A DNA stretch of 64,000 nt. It comes from Tetradesmus obliquus. Lineage: Eukaryota; Chlorophyta; Chlorophyceae; Sphaeropleales; Scenedesmaceae. This document shows, in pieces, positions 11,489-23,090 of the stretch. The number at the start of each line of letters is the position of its first letter. The first letter of the stretch is position 1. The notes beneath the pieces were generated by a model that did no database searches, had not been told where the DNA came from, and saw only the letters and a list, made by a program, of their open reading frames with translations. The position numbers and the translations under genes are program-made. Location of the stretch: positions 3,951,001-4,015,000 of the forward strand of contig CP126195.1 in assembly GCA_030272155.1 (NCBI GenBank), read 5' to 3'.

Positions 11489-12443
11489 CATGAGCGGCAT
11501 AGCACATGTACATCTAGCCAGCTGTGTTGAACGTGTCTTGCTGGTGGAGGCATTGCCTTTGTGTCCCCTGCAGTCAGGTTTGCCTGACTGCTGCGTGTGA
11601 CTAGCCAGTAGGATTTCGTCCCCCCTGGTAACAAAAAAAAACCTAGCCAGCTGTACATGTAGGTTACGCGCCACAACGACTGCCGGAGCCTGTGTGCTGT
11701 AGACATTGAAGTTTCAGAGTTTCTAAGCTGTGTTGTACTGCTGTACACTGCTGTTGTGAAGTACATCGCATTGTACTGACGACACTGACGGGTTTTCGAT
11801 GTACCTTTTCTATCTCAGAGACGTTTTCTGGGAGCAAGTAACAGCACCAGCGCCAGGGGTGCCCTTCATGACTGGCAGTTCTGCCGGCTGCGCCTGTGTA
11901 ACGGACATTGGCAGATTGTCGTCCTGGATGTATACATCTACGTGGCGTTTGTGATGCGCCTCATACGAGGCGACATGTCTTTGCTCTTGCCACGAGGCCT
12001 TGCGGCAAGGCCAAGTGTGGGCTGGCCCCCAGCCGCTGGCGGCGGGACAGTACACCAGCGTCCTTCGCCGAAGGATGGGATCCTAGCTTTGTCTAGAATT
12101 CGTCATTTTACACTGCTGTCACTGACAGTTGGTTACTGTGCAACAATTTCCAGCTGAGTGGTGGCAATCAACAAAGCTGGTCAGCTGAACGACCGATGAC
12201 AGAGGCTGTTCAGTATCACAGAAGAGTTACTTGAACTGCGGATGCAGGGGTACCAACAGGACTTTGTTACACCTGCAAGCCGTCTTTTGGAGCCCAGGGG
12301 CACTCCATCAACTTGTGCGGACAGGCACAGCGTCACCGAGCTTTTCAGACTACACACTTTGCAGCGCACAATGCAGCATGATGCTCACGCGCAGGTCTAG
12401 AAGGCGTGCTGTACCCTGCACCGCGGCTGCATGTCTGGCACAA
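11489..12443. other. convergent intergenic region between NIT2 and the F-box-like gene
   Basis: No gene is seen. Candidate TGTAA signals are at 11897-11901 (+) for NIT2 and at 12267-12271 and 12108-12112 (-) for the F-box-like gene. Part of the NIT2 3' flank (for example AGCTGTACATGTAGGT near 11650) recurs beyond the NIT2-like tail exon of copy A near 18097. Bases 12297-12322 match an element found upstream of the CS-membrane genes. Confidence 0.5.
12297..12322 (+). promoter_or_regulatory. stray copy of the CS-membrane gene upstream element
   Basis: The sequence around GGGGCACTCCATCAACTTGT then GCGGAC matches the element found just upstream of the starts of copies A, B and D. No such gene starts here, so it may be a relic of the duplicated block. 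Confidence 0.4.
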
Positions 12444-13606
12444 CTATTCGCCACGCTTCCGCAGTACATCGTCGTGCAACTCGCGGAGCTCTTTGATGCA
12501 GCGGTCGTAGCTGCCCTGCGCCTCAGCCTCTGCAAGCAGCTGCCCCGTCTGCTGACTGCTGAGCTGCTCAATCACCCGTGGCACGCAGCATAACGTCCGC
12601 AACGTCCAATGATGCGAGTAGCCCTGCGCAGCAGCAGCGCTCAGCAGCGCAACTGATTGCTTGCTGGTGAGCTGTGCTGCTGCTGGTAATCTAAACAATC
12701 TGCTTACACTCGTACAGGCCGCCTGGGTCACCGCTGCACGCAGCAGCTCAAGCAGTGCGGCGCTGCTAATGCCAGCTGCTCCGGGCAGCGAGCAGAGCTC
12801 TGCAGGCACACTGTCTCGCTCAAAGCCCGCCTGTAGCACCTGCGTCAACTCTGCACTGCTGAGCTGCTGTGCTGCTGGCAGCTTGCACAGCTCCCGCGCA
12901 CAGGGTTCGCTGCCCCTGCTGAGGGCTACCCGCACCAACTTTGCCAGTGCAGCTGTCCCGAGCTGCTGTGCTGCTGGCAGCTTGCAGAGCGCCTGCGTGC
13001 AATCTGCTTTGGGGGTGGGCACGTCGCAGCTGAATGCAGCCTGCATGAGCCCTGCTGCTGCCTCGCTGCTGAGCTGCTGCGCTGCTGACATCTCGCACAG
13101 TGCTGTTAGGTGCTGCAGATTGATCTGAGGCCATGCCCCCCAGTGCTCTATGTTGTACTTGAGCTCCTGCTGCCTCAGCACAGACCAACTCACAATCTGC
13201 TTGCGCAGTGCACTGAAGGCTGCCTGCAGAAGCTCCGCCATCGCCTCTCCGCTTAGCAGCGCTGCTGCTGGCAGCTGACACAGCAGCAGCAGGCGGTCGC
13301 TCCGCAGGTAGCCATTGCCGCAAAGAATCCGCCCAAGCATTGCTTCCAGCGTGGCTGCATCAACATGCTGCTGCATGTAGGGCAGCTCCAGCATATGTAC
13401 CTCTGCCGTGGTGTGCTGCCGCATTGCTGCTGTCAGCAGCAGCTGGCAAGCTGCTCCAGGCACAAGCAGGGGAGCTCCTGTAGCTGTGGCTGGTAGGCAG
13501 CGAGCGGCTGCTGCTGCTGTCCTTTCGTCCCTACAGTTCATGGCCAGCTGCAGCAGTTCGGCCTTATGGCCATCAACAATGGCCAGTTTGAAGTTGAACT
13601 GCAAAC

Positions 13607-13638
<32 letters not shown>

Positions 13639-14308
13639 CATACAATAGCTCATGCAAACATGCACTCAAGCCTGCTCTCATAGCAGTGTTGTTGCACAGG
13701 CGGACATGTTGGCCACACAAAGTCTTGTGCAGCCACGTCAGTATCAGCAAGCATGCGAACATTCAAACCATGCGCCTGTCAAACTGCCTTCCAGCTGCAA
13801 ACCCAACACTCACATCGGCTTTGCTGCAGCAGACAGCCACCGCTTCAGCAGGGATGTCGCTTTGTACGCCTAGCTGCTGCTGCACCTGCACCCACACCTC
13901 CACTCCTGCCACCATGCTGTCAGCTGCGGCCAGCAGCTGTGCATACGTTATGCGCATGCCAGCTTTGATCAGCTTCACAGCCACTGAATGGGGCACTGCT
14001 GGCATTTTGAGCAGCCGTGGTGTCATATCTGCTGCATTTGCAGGCGCTTTGCGCAGCACCAGAACCCCAACCCACTCTACTGCCTGCACGTCCTTCCACT
14101 GTCTGCTGGTATGTACTGTGTCTACTGCAGAGTCCAGCAGAACAAGGCTGTCGCTGCAGGCGATGGATTGGACCAGTTGCTGAAAGCTTCTGTTGCTGGC
14201 TGCCAGGCAAGCGAGGCCCTGTGGGCCTAGCTTTGAACGGAGAGGTGTCAGGTACACCAGCACCGAAGCTAGGCACTCTGTAGCTGAAGCAAGCTTCATG
14301 ATCTCCAT
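12444..14308 (-). CDS. F-box-like protein with PAAQQLS-type leucine-rich repeats
   Basis: Two exons on the minus strand, 14308-13814 and 13598-12444. They are joined by a strong GTGAGT donor and a TTTGCAG acceptor in phase 0, giving 549 residues. Residues 1-45 (ECLASVLVYLTPLRSKLGPQ, then LACLAASNRSFQQLVQ) look like a loose F-box. From about residue 270 on there are at least six repeats of roughly 35 residues with the core LCKLPAAQQLSSAELTQVLQ followed by a variable AAF segment, suggesting an alpha-helical solenoid. I do not recognise a named family. Substrate-receptor function in an SCF ubiquitin ligase is only a guess based on the weak F-box. A CAG run sits in the intron on the plus strand. 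Copy A of the CS-membrane family starts 365 bp away, divergently. Confidence 0.75.
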
Positions 14309-14560
14309 CTGCGCAAAAAATGTGCAGATTCAAATCCAATAGGTTACTGACCGGTGCAAACAAGGCGAGTACTTGTGCATCGGCGGTCCCTCAGGGTATG
14401 TTACATTTTGAACCAAGCGTATGTTGATCCCAGGGTGGTGCCACTTCAACAAGCTGCTCAGCTCTTTGCACTCAGTGCAACAAGTTGTTGTATGCCATGA
14501 AATACGTTTGAACTGCAACTGCTGCATTGTAGTACCTCGAAGTCCTCTTGTGCAGCATAT

Positions 14561-14586
14561 GGGCACTCCTTGAACTTCTGCGCACT
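14561..14586 (+). promoter_or_regulatory. conserved upstream element, copy A
   Basis: GGGCACTCCTTGAACTTCTG followed by CGCACT, 87 bases before the copy A start. It is matched at 18797-18823 before copy B and at 52519-52544 (minus) before copy D. It could be a core promoter or 5'UTR element, or simply conserved because the block was duplicated. Confidence 0.4.
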
Positions 14587-14672
14587 CCGCCCCGACACTG
14601 GCGGTGGCCCCGCCTGGCTGCTGTCATCGTTCGCAGTCGCAACTGCTGAGAACTCGTGCAGCAGACAGCAGG

Positions 14673-17328
14673 ATGCAGGAGCCGGAGCATGAGCTGGCAG
14701 TAGTGCAGCAGGTGCAGCAGGGCAGCATCACACGTGCAGGCACCAAAGCAAAGCTGACAGTGAAGCTGCCAGGTAAGTGACAATACTGATTTACAACATA
14801 TGGTTCCTCTGTTTCAGCACAGCATGCCATGCCCCGAGGCTGCAGCGGCAGCAGCAGCAGCAGCACCAGCAGGAGCAGCAGCAGCACCAGCAGCAGCAGC
14901 AGAAGCAGCAGCAGCAGAAGCAGCAGCACCACCAGCAGCAGCAGCAGCAGCAGTAGCAGAAGCACGCTTTCTCACCCTTCGTCTCTCACCTTTCCAGCCC
15001 TTTCTGAAGTCTGCTGTGCAGTGCATGGACGATGTGGCAGCTCTGCCAAACACCTGTGTATACTGCTGCAGGTGTTGCTTCAGCCAACGACGTGCAAAGT
15101 GCGCTGCACAAGCAGCAGCGTCAGCGTTGTAGTGCCAGGGCGCTACCTGCTGCAGCTGCCGCTGCCATTTTCCATCAATGACCAGGCAGAGAGCGTCAAA
15201 GTCAGCAGCAGGAAACAGCCGTCTACTCTGACAGTCACCATGGTTGTCGAGGGCGTACAACAGCAACCGGTACCCAATTTGCCAGCCCCACAGCCATCAG
15301 CTGCAGCTGCCGCTGTTTCCAGCAGGAGCATGCGGCAGCAGCAGCAGCAGCAGCAGCAGCGAACTGCAGGAGCCACCCGCAGCAGCAGCAGCAGCAGCGC
15401 ACCCGCTGATCATGAGGGACTTGCTTGAAGCGATGGCTGTAGGCGGCCCCACCTTTGGCGAGGACAGGAGCCAGTGGCTGCGTCCTTATGCCTTGGCAGC
15501 TGACTGTTTAGAGCAGGGGCCCGACCAGGCTCTGACCAGCCTGCTGTGGACGCTGTCTCTGTACGAGCTGCAATCAACCGAGCCGCAAGACCTAGTGCGG
15601 CTGACGCCGCGCAACATGGCGCTGGCGCTGCTGGCTTTGCTGCTGCGGCTCGTTCTGGAGATTATGTTATGGCCATATGTGGTGGTGAGGTGTGTAAGCT
15701 GACGTACGGATGGTGCTCTTTTGCTTGCATGCTTCTAATGCAAGTCGAGACACGGACGATGCTCTCCTGCTTGCTTACATCCTATGGATGTGGACAGTGT
15801 CACACCGCTGTGCATGAGTTAAGAGGCAAAAAGAAAGATGGAACTTGCAGGACCTTGCAGTGCTTGCTATGTGCATAAAGTGCATGTTGCGGCCATGGTT
15901 GTCGCCTGGCGTGACATGTCACAGACATACATGAAGCGTGCGACACCAGGAGCTTGCTGTGTATCTGGTGCACTATGTTGGAGGCATCGCTGTTTATAAT
16001 GCCCCATTCGCTGATCAGATGCCGCAAACATGCTGCTTATATTCTGCTGCGTGCAGGGCTACCGCATCACGCAGCTCGTTGCCTATGCGCTGGTGGTCTC
16101 AACAGCACCAGGCCGCCAGCTGAGGGCTGCATACCTTGCATACATATACATGCTGAACTGCAACAACAGCGCAGCAGCTACGGCTGCAAAGCTCTTCCAG
16201 GGGTGTCTGGTGTACAGCATTCTGTGGCTGCTTCGGGGGCACCTGCTGCTGGGCTGGGTGTGGCACTACCTGCTGTGGCCGCTGCTGCTGGGTTTGTTCT
16301 GGCGGCCGCACATCGTGACGTCGGTAAGTTGGATGCGTGCCCCGCAGTGTTCCCGGATGAGATGCGTTTGACCACGATTGCACATGCCCGCACACACTCA
16401 GCAGGCCAGGTATGTGCAACGGTCCTGACCTGGCTGCCAACGCGGCTGCAATGCACATGCAGTCTGCATGCATGTGGTGACCGGCACCTCTGCTGTGATC
16501 CACCCACCCGCTGCTGTACCAGCAGCAGTCACGTGGCGCAGTATGCGGTCTCAGCTGCACCGTACATGTGACCGGTTTGCAAGCCTGCCTGCGACTCCGC
16601 CGTTGACAACTTGTCTGATCAAAGGACGGTCTAAGTCTGTCTGCCGGTTACCTTAAACAGCACTGCATGCTGTGTTGCAGGTGCCGACTTTTGTACTGGT
16701 GTCATGTTACTGTGCCAAGACGTGTGCAAAGACACAGACCCACATAGACCACCTTGTCAACTTTATGAATGAATTCATGAAGACGCAAGTGCTGGTAGGT
16801 GATGATAGGTGCATTGCACAGGGGTGGCTGGGTACAGGGCACAGCAGCCTGGTTGGGGTGCATATGCGGCAGTTGCATGCATCCTCATCATACATCCCAG
16901 CTGCGGCTTGTGTAGTAATGGTTCTGTCTGCAGCAATCGGTACAAGCTCTGTACTGGTTGTGGCAGCGCGTAGCATTTCCACACACAATGCCCTTGCAGC
17001 GCAGCCGTCAGCACATGTGCTGTCCTTCCCAAGCCATCTCATCCACCCCTGCTGCACCACTGTTCCCTGCTCGCAGGTCTTGGTGATGGGTGGTGGGTGG
17101 CAGACAGTTGCAGCGCTGCTGATCGCGGCAAGCCTCACCCTGCCACGGCTGCCAGTGCCCCGCCGGCTCTGGCCGTTTTCTGTCGAATGGGGCAGCTGGA
17201 CGCATGCTCTCATCGCAGCAGCAAGCTTCCTGTTTCCATTCTGGACACAGCTGTGGCAGCAGCGGCTGGCAGCCTGCGTGCTGCTGTTTTTCTCTACAAT
17301 GGGCTTCAGTGCTCCTGCAGACTGCTGA
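14673..17328 (+). pseudogene. CS-domain membrane protein, copy A (probably broken)
   Basis: Five exons align with copy B: 14673-14772, 15072-15684, 16057-16323, 16681-16794 and 17077-17328. The first exon encodes QEPEHELAVVQQVQQG but lacks the upstream ATG used in B, C and D; only an internal ATG at 14673 remains. Exon 2 carries an extra base after AACGACGTGCAA (CAAAGTGCG where B has CAAGTGCG). The rest of the CS domain and the following GEDRSQW segment lie in different frames, so at least two frame shifts separate them. Exons 3-5 are open and encode hydrophobic segments. The C-terminus ends early (SAPADC), while sequence matching the copy B tail (QRAWKAQLDIFMQ) follows out of frame. Either an inactive copy or an assembly error is possible. 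Confidence 0.75.
14838..14955 (+). repeat. CAG/GCA-rich low-complexity run in copy A intron 1
   Basis: About 115 bases of imperfect CAG repeats lie between exons 1 and 2 of copy A. Copies B and C have ordinary sequence there, so this is a copy-specific expansion. Confidence 0.85.
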
Positions 17329-17529
17329 GCATTGAATCTCGATGCACAGCGCGCTTGGAAGGCACAGCTGGACATCTTCATGCAGTTGGGAGCAGCAGCA
17401 GCGCAGCACGCGCCGTGACAAGTGCATGTTGGCGTGGCCCATCAGCTGCTGCGGCTGTTCGTGTGCGCTGAGCAACTCAGCAGCAATGCGGGTGTGGACA
17501 GTCCATGGTTGGCAAGCGGACTGGGCAGC

Positions 17530-18074
17530 CTGTGCAGCGGCAGGCGCAGCGCGCATGGGGCCACATCCGTCTACACAGAGCTGGTTTGTGCCCAGGTGGG
17601 CAATGCAGGTATGTTGAGCTGAGCAGCATGTGTGGCATATCGGCTAGCGTGCGGCAGCTGGGCACCCTGAGCTTGGTGATGGTACTGCAGCTGCTGCAGC
17701 TGTAGGCGGCAAAGGCACTGAATGCGTGATTATTTACATACAGTTGTGTGGTTTAGTTTGCTGAGCTCACGCCTTGCTGCGCAGCATTGCTACGCCTGGC
17801 GGGAGCTGCATCAGGCTCTAGGTGCTGTGCTTGGCATTTTTCCATACTTATTGCAGCAAGCACGCCGCGTATGCCGCTGAGCATTGCCGAGAGTTGATGT
17901 TGTCATGCGACCGCTGCAAAGAAACAGGGGTGGCGGCTGATGTATGCCTGCTTTGCTGCTGCTGCTGCTACGCTGCAGGTGAAGGAGCGGCGCAGCAACC
18001 TGCCGCTGACGCAGCAGAAGCGGCACGACCCGTACGAGCTGCTGGACAGGAGCAGCAGCAGCGTGCAGCAGTAG
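17530..18074 (+). pseudogene. NIT2: NIT2-derived 3' fragment behind copy A
   Basis: Bases up to 17595 encode a segment ending ATSVYTELVCAQ before a GT donor, like the end of NIT2 exon 5 ([11 protein letters not shown]). After an intron-like stretch, an acceptor at 17978 opens 17979-18074, which encodes [20 protein letters not shown] and ends in TAG after SSSSVQQ, like the last NIT2 exon. The catalytic part of nitrilase is absent. The sequence upstream of 17540 (SPWLASGLGSL) does not resemble nitrilase. It may be a relic carried with the array, or a 3' extension spliced onto copy A transcripts. Confidence 0.75.
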
Positions 18075-18570
18075 CAGGGTTGGCACAGCATCAGTACAGC
18101 TGTACATGTAGGTGGCGTAGCGTATCAATCGTGGCTGCATTATGCTGCTGATTTATGGTGCGATGGACGCTGCGCTGTTGGTACCTGGTCAGTGCAGTGG
18201 GTTGCGCCATGCATGGTACAAGTGCTGATGCGCAGGAGCGGGGACTCTGGTGACAGATCATTGTTTAACAGCGCGTTGTCTCTGCGGACATTACGGGATT
18301 TTGCGGCAGACAGTTGTCACCAGGAATTATGGTGACATTGATGTCAGGTGCTTGTCATAGGGGACTCTTGCTGGAAACAGGCTGTTCAGTTGCACTGGAT
18401 GCACAGTGCCAGGGTCATGGTCAGTCACCGGCGTTGGTCGAGCTTGCAACGCTTTTGTCCTTGGGGCCAGCGTCTTTCAGACATGTGGGTACGCATTATG
18501 TTGCATTGTGCTATGGAAATGTGTTTGCCTGCAGTGTAATACTCTGTCCTCTGCTGGTGGTGGCTTGTAA

Positions 18571-18747
18571 CTGATCCCATTGAAATCACCAGGGTTGTCC
18601 AAGGGGTGGTGCTAGGGTGGTGCAAGGGTTTTGCCACATAAACAAGCTGCTCAGCTGATCATACGACTATTGGAGGGGCTGATGTGCGCGATGAGTAGAC
18701 GGTTTACGACTACTCATCGACAACCCTGGTGATCCCACTGGGATCAG
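18571..18747. repeat. 177-bp inverted-repeat (MITE-like) structure
   Basis: A 29-base arm at 18571-18599 (CTGATCCC, then ATCACCAGGGTTGTC) is matched by its reverse complement at 18719-18747 with about three mismatches. Inside, CGATGAGTAG (18689-18698) pairs perfectly with CTACTCATCG (18710-18719). No transposase is present. It could be a small non-autonomous element or a transcribed hairpin. Confidence 0.7.
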
Positions 18748-18796
18748 ACACGAAAGTAGAAGTACCGCGGTGTGCTCAAGGCGTCCTCTCACCCCA

Positions 18797-18823
18797 GGGG
18801 CATTCCGTAAACTTCTGCGGACT
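18797..18823 (+). promoter_or_regulatory. conserved upstream element, copy B
   Basis: GGGGCATTCCGTAAACTTCTGC and GGACT lie 36 bases before the copy B start codon. See the matching element before copy A. Confidence 0.4.
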
Positions 18824-18858
18824 CTGCTAATGTTATAAGGCCGTGACATTAAACTCTG

Positions 18859-21581
18859 ATGCCTGCCTCAGCAGACACAGGTCCGCAGGAGCCGGAGCAT
18901 GAGCTCGCAGTAGTGCAGCAGGTGCAGCAGGGCAGCATCACAGCTGCAGGCACCAAAGCACAGCTGACAGTAAAGCTGCCAGGTGAGTTCGCTGGATTGT
19001 GAAATTAACGTTTACTTGCGTATCACAGCACAGCAGCCAGGCCACACGATCAGGCTGCCATGTCAGCAGCAGCACGTCTGCTCACTCTTCTGCCATACAG
19101 TCTGATGTGCAGCACGGATCCCATGTTGCAGCTTTGCTGACAACGTGTGGTTGTTGCTGCAGGTGTTGCTTCAGCCGATGACGTGCAAGTGCGTTGCACC
19201 AGCAGCAGCGTCAGCGTTGCAGTGCCAGGCCGCTACCTGCTGCAGCTACCGCTGCCGTTTCGCATCAATGACCAGGCAGAGAGCGTCAAGTTCAGCAGCA
19301 AGAAGCAGCCAGCAACGCTGACAGTCGCCATGGCTGTCGAGGGCAGCATACCGCAGCAACCTGCAATGAATGCGCCGGCGCCGCTGCCGGCTGTCGCTGT
19401 TTCTTCCTGCAACAGCAGCCAAGGCATTCGACAGCGGCGAGGACAGCAGCAGCAGCAGCAGCACCAGCAGCATCGGCAGCCACCTGTAGATGCAATCCAT
19501 AGCAACAGCAGCAGCATGCCTCCTCCCATGCCCTCGCACGACGAAGTGGTTGGGGCGCTGTTAGCAGGCGGCCCCACGGATGGCGAGGACAGGAGCCAGT
19601 GGCTGCTGCCGTGTGCTGTGGCATTCGATTGGATGGATCGCGGCGGCTGCGATGCAATGGTCAGCCTGCTGTGGACGCTGTCGCTGGGCGAGCTGCCACC
19701 AGGCAAGGAGCCGCGGCACTTGGTGCGGCTGACGCCACGCAACATAGTGCTGGCGCTACTCGCGGCAGTGCTGACGATTGTGGTGAACGTGTTCGTAATC
19801 GCATATATGCTGGTGAGTGTTCAACAAAGATCTTGTGGGGAGGGCTGAAGCAAAGCAAGCAATTCAAACATTCAAGAGTTGTGTTATGTTTGCGCAGGAC
19901 TGAGCATGGGGTAAGAGGAAGCAAGCGAGTAACCCGTGGTGCCTTGCAGTGCTTGCGCTGCACCTGGTGCTGTCGCGGTCGTGTTGCTGCCTGGGCTTAT
20001 GTTGCGAGCACCAATCATGTTACATCGGGGCCTCAAAGAGCTGACATGCTGTCTCACAAACATTGCTGGGCGCATGTAGTAATTGCCGCTGTACCTTCCT
20101 TTAAATTTGCCGCAGGGCTGCTTCATCACACAGGGCTGCGCGTGTGTCTGCGTGATATCCGCCAGAACAAGCCGCCGGCTGACGCCAGCATACCTTGCAT
20201 ACGTCCGTGCGCTCAACTGCGACAACAGCGCAGCACCCACAGTGCTGAAGCTTGCGCTGTGCTGGCTCACATACAGCACGCTGTGGTGGCTGGTCAAGCT
20301 GCTGCGGGTGAACCTGCTGCTGAACTGGCTGTGGCGCAACATGCTGTGGCCATTTCTGCTGGGGCTGGTGTGGCGGCCACGCGTTGTGATAACGGTGAGG
20401 CAGAGAGATGCGACGCTGGTTGCTAGGACACGGGCAATGGTCCTGGGCTAGATGGCTGCGCTGGAAGTGACTTGCATGCCCTGCCTGCGCATGTGCTGCC
20501 TGACACCCTTGGCATTAGTGACTGCACCCGCTGCTTACTTGTTAACCATAACAATGACACCCTTGGCATCAGTGACCGCACCCGCTGCTGCCGCCAGCCA
20601 CTTGACCTATTAAAGATCAATCTGGCCGTACGCACCTGCACGATGCAGCTGGACCGGACTCGTGACAGCTACGCCAGCCAGCACCCGACTCTGTGTTTCA
20701 AACCTTGTTCACATGTGCAAGTCTCACCATCCAACTGCCTGCGGTCTTGTGCCCTGCGCTGCATGCTGCTGTGCTGCAGGTGCCATTAGCATTAGTGACC
20801 ATCTGCTGTGCCATGACATGTGTGGCAGAGTCTTATAAGGACCCTGTCTTCAGCTTTTTCGCTCAGTGCTTCATCACACAAGTAATGGTAGGTCCATGCA
20901 CAGGTGTCTGGGTGCCGAGCGCTGCAGCCTTGCCGGATGCACGTGGGGCTGCTGTTTGCATGTGCGCCACATCACACCACGCAGCGGCTGCATGGACTAA
21001 GGAAGTGTGAACAGACAGAATGCTGCTGACAGCATGGCAAGCAGGGTAGCCGACTGGGAGAGCGAATCCGACGCATCTGAATGTGTGTGTTTCTCTTGGT
21101 TTGTCGTAAAAGCTATACCCTGGCCACAGCGCCAGTCAACACCCGTGCACACAACGCTGCTGCAGCACAACAAGCACGCAGCACGTGTGCCAGCCCTGCC
21201 GAACCTCTGTCAGCCGCCCTTGCTGCACCAACGCTGTTACCTTTCCTCTGCTTGCAGATCTTGGTTCTGGGTGGCGGCTGGCAAACAGTCGCCATGCTGC
21301 TGCTAGCCACGGCCTTGCATCTGCCTCGGCTGCCGAGGCACTATTTGTGGCCGAGTTTTACATGGACTGATGCTGTGGTCACTGCCACCAGCTTCCTTGC
21401 ACCCTTCTGGCCTCTCTGGTGGCAGCGCTGGCTGGCAGCGGCAGCGCTCCTGTTGTTCCTCAAAACCTGGGCACCAGATGCGCTGCAGAAGTACAGGGCA
21501 AAGCGCGCCTGGCGGGCACAGTATGACAGCCTGATGCAGATGAGCTCAGCAGCAGTGGCAGCAGCACAGCGCGCACAGTGA
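18859..21581 (+). CDS. PIH1-type CS domain fused to a multi-pass membrane region, copy B
   Basis: Five exons, 18859-18982, 19163-19812, 20116-20394, 20780-20887 and 21258-21581, close to 494 residues (MPASADTGPQEPEHELAVV start, TGA stop). Residues 20-110 match the CS-like C-terminal domain of PIH1 proteins: KAQLTVKLPGVASADDVQV, GRYLLQLPLPFRIND and KKQPATLTVAMAVEG. In PIH1/p23/HSP20-type proteins this beta-sandwich binds clients or HSP90. A Gln/Ser-rich linker and a GPTDGEDRSQWLLPCAV segment follow, then about five to seven hydrophobic helices (NIVLALLAAVLTIVVNVFVI; VNLLLNWLWRNMLWPFLLGL; WQTVAMLLLATAL; WWQRWLAAAALLLFL) and a basic tail. I know of no named family with this fusion. A membrane-anchored co-chaperone is a guess. 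It is the best preserved plus-strand member. Confidence 0.85.
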
Positions 21582-22393
21582 CAGTTGTTCGTTGGCAGGT
21601 CTGTGATGATCGAAGCGAAGCGTGCTTGGAAGGCGCAGTTTGCAGCATGATGAAACATGAGGAAGGCAGCGGCAGCGGCGCAGCACGCACCGTGACAGTC
21701 ATGCGGCATGCTGGCGCAGCTTGCTGTGGCTGCTGGTGTGTGCAGAGCTGCTCAGCAATGCGGGCGAGGGGAGTCTGTGGCTGGCGAGCAGAGTGGGGCG
21801 CCTGTACAGCGGCAAGAACGAGCCCACATCAGTGTACGCGCAGCTGGACTCTGCTCAGGTGGGCAGTGCAGGTGTATCAGGAGAAGTAGCAGCATGAGTA
21901 GCATGTGGCCTTGCGTGCAGCAGCTTGACGGCCCAACGCTTGATGATGGTGATAGAGCTGCTGCAGCTGTGGGCGGCAAAGGCAATGAACGTGTGATGTG
22001 ACAGCAGAAATGCGGTTGCATGCATGTGCGTGTTTAGTTGGCTGCTCTTGCACCTTGATGCTGCGCAGCGTTGCTATGCCTGACGCGAGTTGGCAACATG
22101 TCATGATCGATCTGTGCTTGGCAATCTGCCTTTGCAATGCAGCCAGTGCGCTGCATGTGGTGCTGCTGAGCATTTCTATAACTTGCAAAGCAGGTGTACC
22201 ATGTGACACCCGCATGGCAATGAATAAGAAGACAACTGCAAACAGCAGTCTGCGGCTGATGGATTCCTGCCTTGCTGCTCCTGCTGCGCTGCAGGTGCAG
22301 GAGCGGTGCAGCAACCTGCTGCTGATACAGCAGAAGCGGCACGACCTGTACGAGCTGCTGGACAGAAGCAGCAGCAGCAGCGCGCAGCAGTAG
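21582..22393 (+). pseudogene. NIT2: copy B downstream relics ending in a NIT2-like tail exon
   Basis: Just after the copy B stop, bases 21613-21680 form a second, decayed copy of its C-terminal codons (EAKRAWKAQ). A frame then reads SLWLASRVGRLYSGKNEPTS and VYAQLDSAQ up to a GT donor after 21858. After an intron-like stretch, 22295-22393 encodes [20 protein letters not shown] and ends in TAG, as in the NIT2 last exon. A TGTAA at about 22631 could serve this tail. The retained open frame hints at use as a 3' exon, but no transcript is available. Confidence 0.65.
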
Positions 22394-23090
22394 CATGGTT
22401 GGCGTAGCATTGTTTGACAGAGGCATGGCGTATGGGTGCATAACAGCAGTCTAGCGACGCGTCTTGCCATCTAGGGTCCTCACTAAGATAGTAACACGTC
22501 CGTCTATGCTAGTGGAAACAACGGTTCATGACACGCCTGATGTAGAACTGAATACGCTAGTCGCGTATCTTTGTTTTTGTTGCCTGTGTGCTACATTGCG
22601 CTGCTGCTATGGGTTGAACAGGACTGTAGACTGTAACATCCAAGGTTATGCGAGTAGATGAGAGAAGCAGCAGACGCAGTACTGGCATCATGGTGGCATG
22701 TTACGTTTATAAAGCTGCTGCTCAACCATTGTCAGGGTTGTGGTGTTACAGGAGATGTGCTTGATGTTGAGCAATGCTGCTACCCGTAGGGCTGGTGGCG
22801 GTATTGCATTACAATCAGTTGAACAGACCTCTCCCAAGGTTCTGCCGCATCAAACCGCTCAGCGGCTAGCGTGACAGCTGATCAAGAGGACTATTGCACG
22901 CGCGCCACTCAAAAGCACTGTGTCCAGGTGTTTCAGGATTAAAAGTTCAAACCGTGCCATTTCACGGCTTGATGTCCACTTCAAATGTCAGACAGCCGAA
23001 GCTCGTGGACTACTGCGATGGACTCTGCCCCGGCGCGGTGGCAGTGATCACTGTCTGATACGAGTTTCAACACTGTTACTGCAGTACGTA
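22394..23090. other. intergenic region between the copy B tail and copy C
   Basis: No coding feature is recognised. The only signal noted is TGTAA at about 22631. Copy C lacks a clear match to the upstream element seen before A, B and D. Confidence 0.45.

Larger units (their letters stand above)
18075..18858. other. intergenic region between the copy A tail and copy B
   Basis: No gene is seen. Candidate TGTAA motifs are at about 18536 and 18566. The region contains an inverted-repeat structure (18571-18747) and the conserved upstream element at 18797-18823. Confidence 0.5.

Noticed and set aside
14829-15428. Single open frame covering the copy A CS domain as an independent gene
   Set aside because: It begins within a CAG run of intron 1 and lacks the conserved first strand and the membrane region; comparison with copies B and D shows it is one part of a frame-broken copy.
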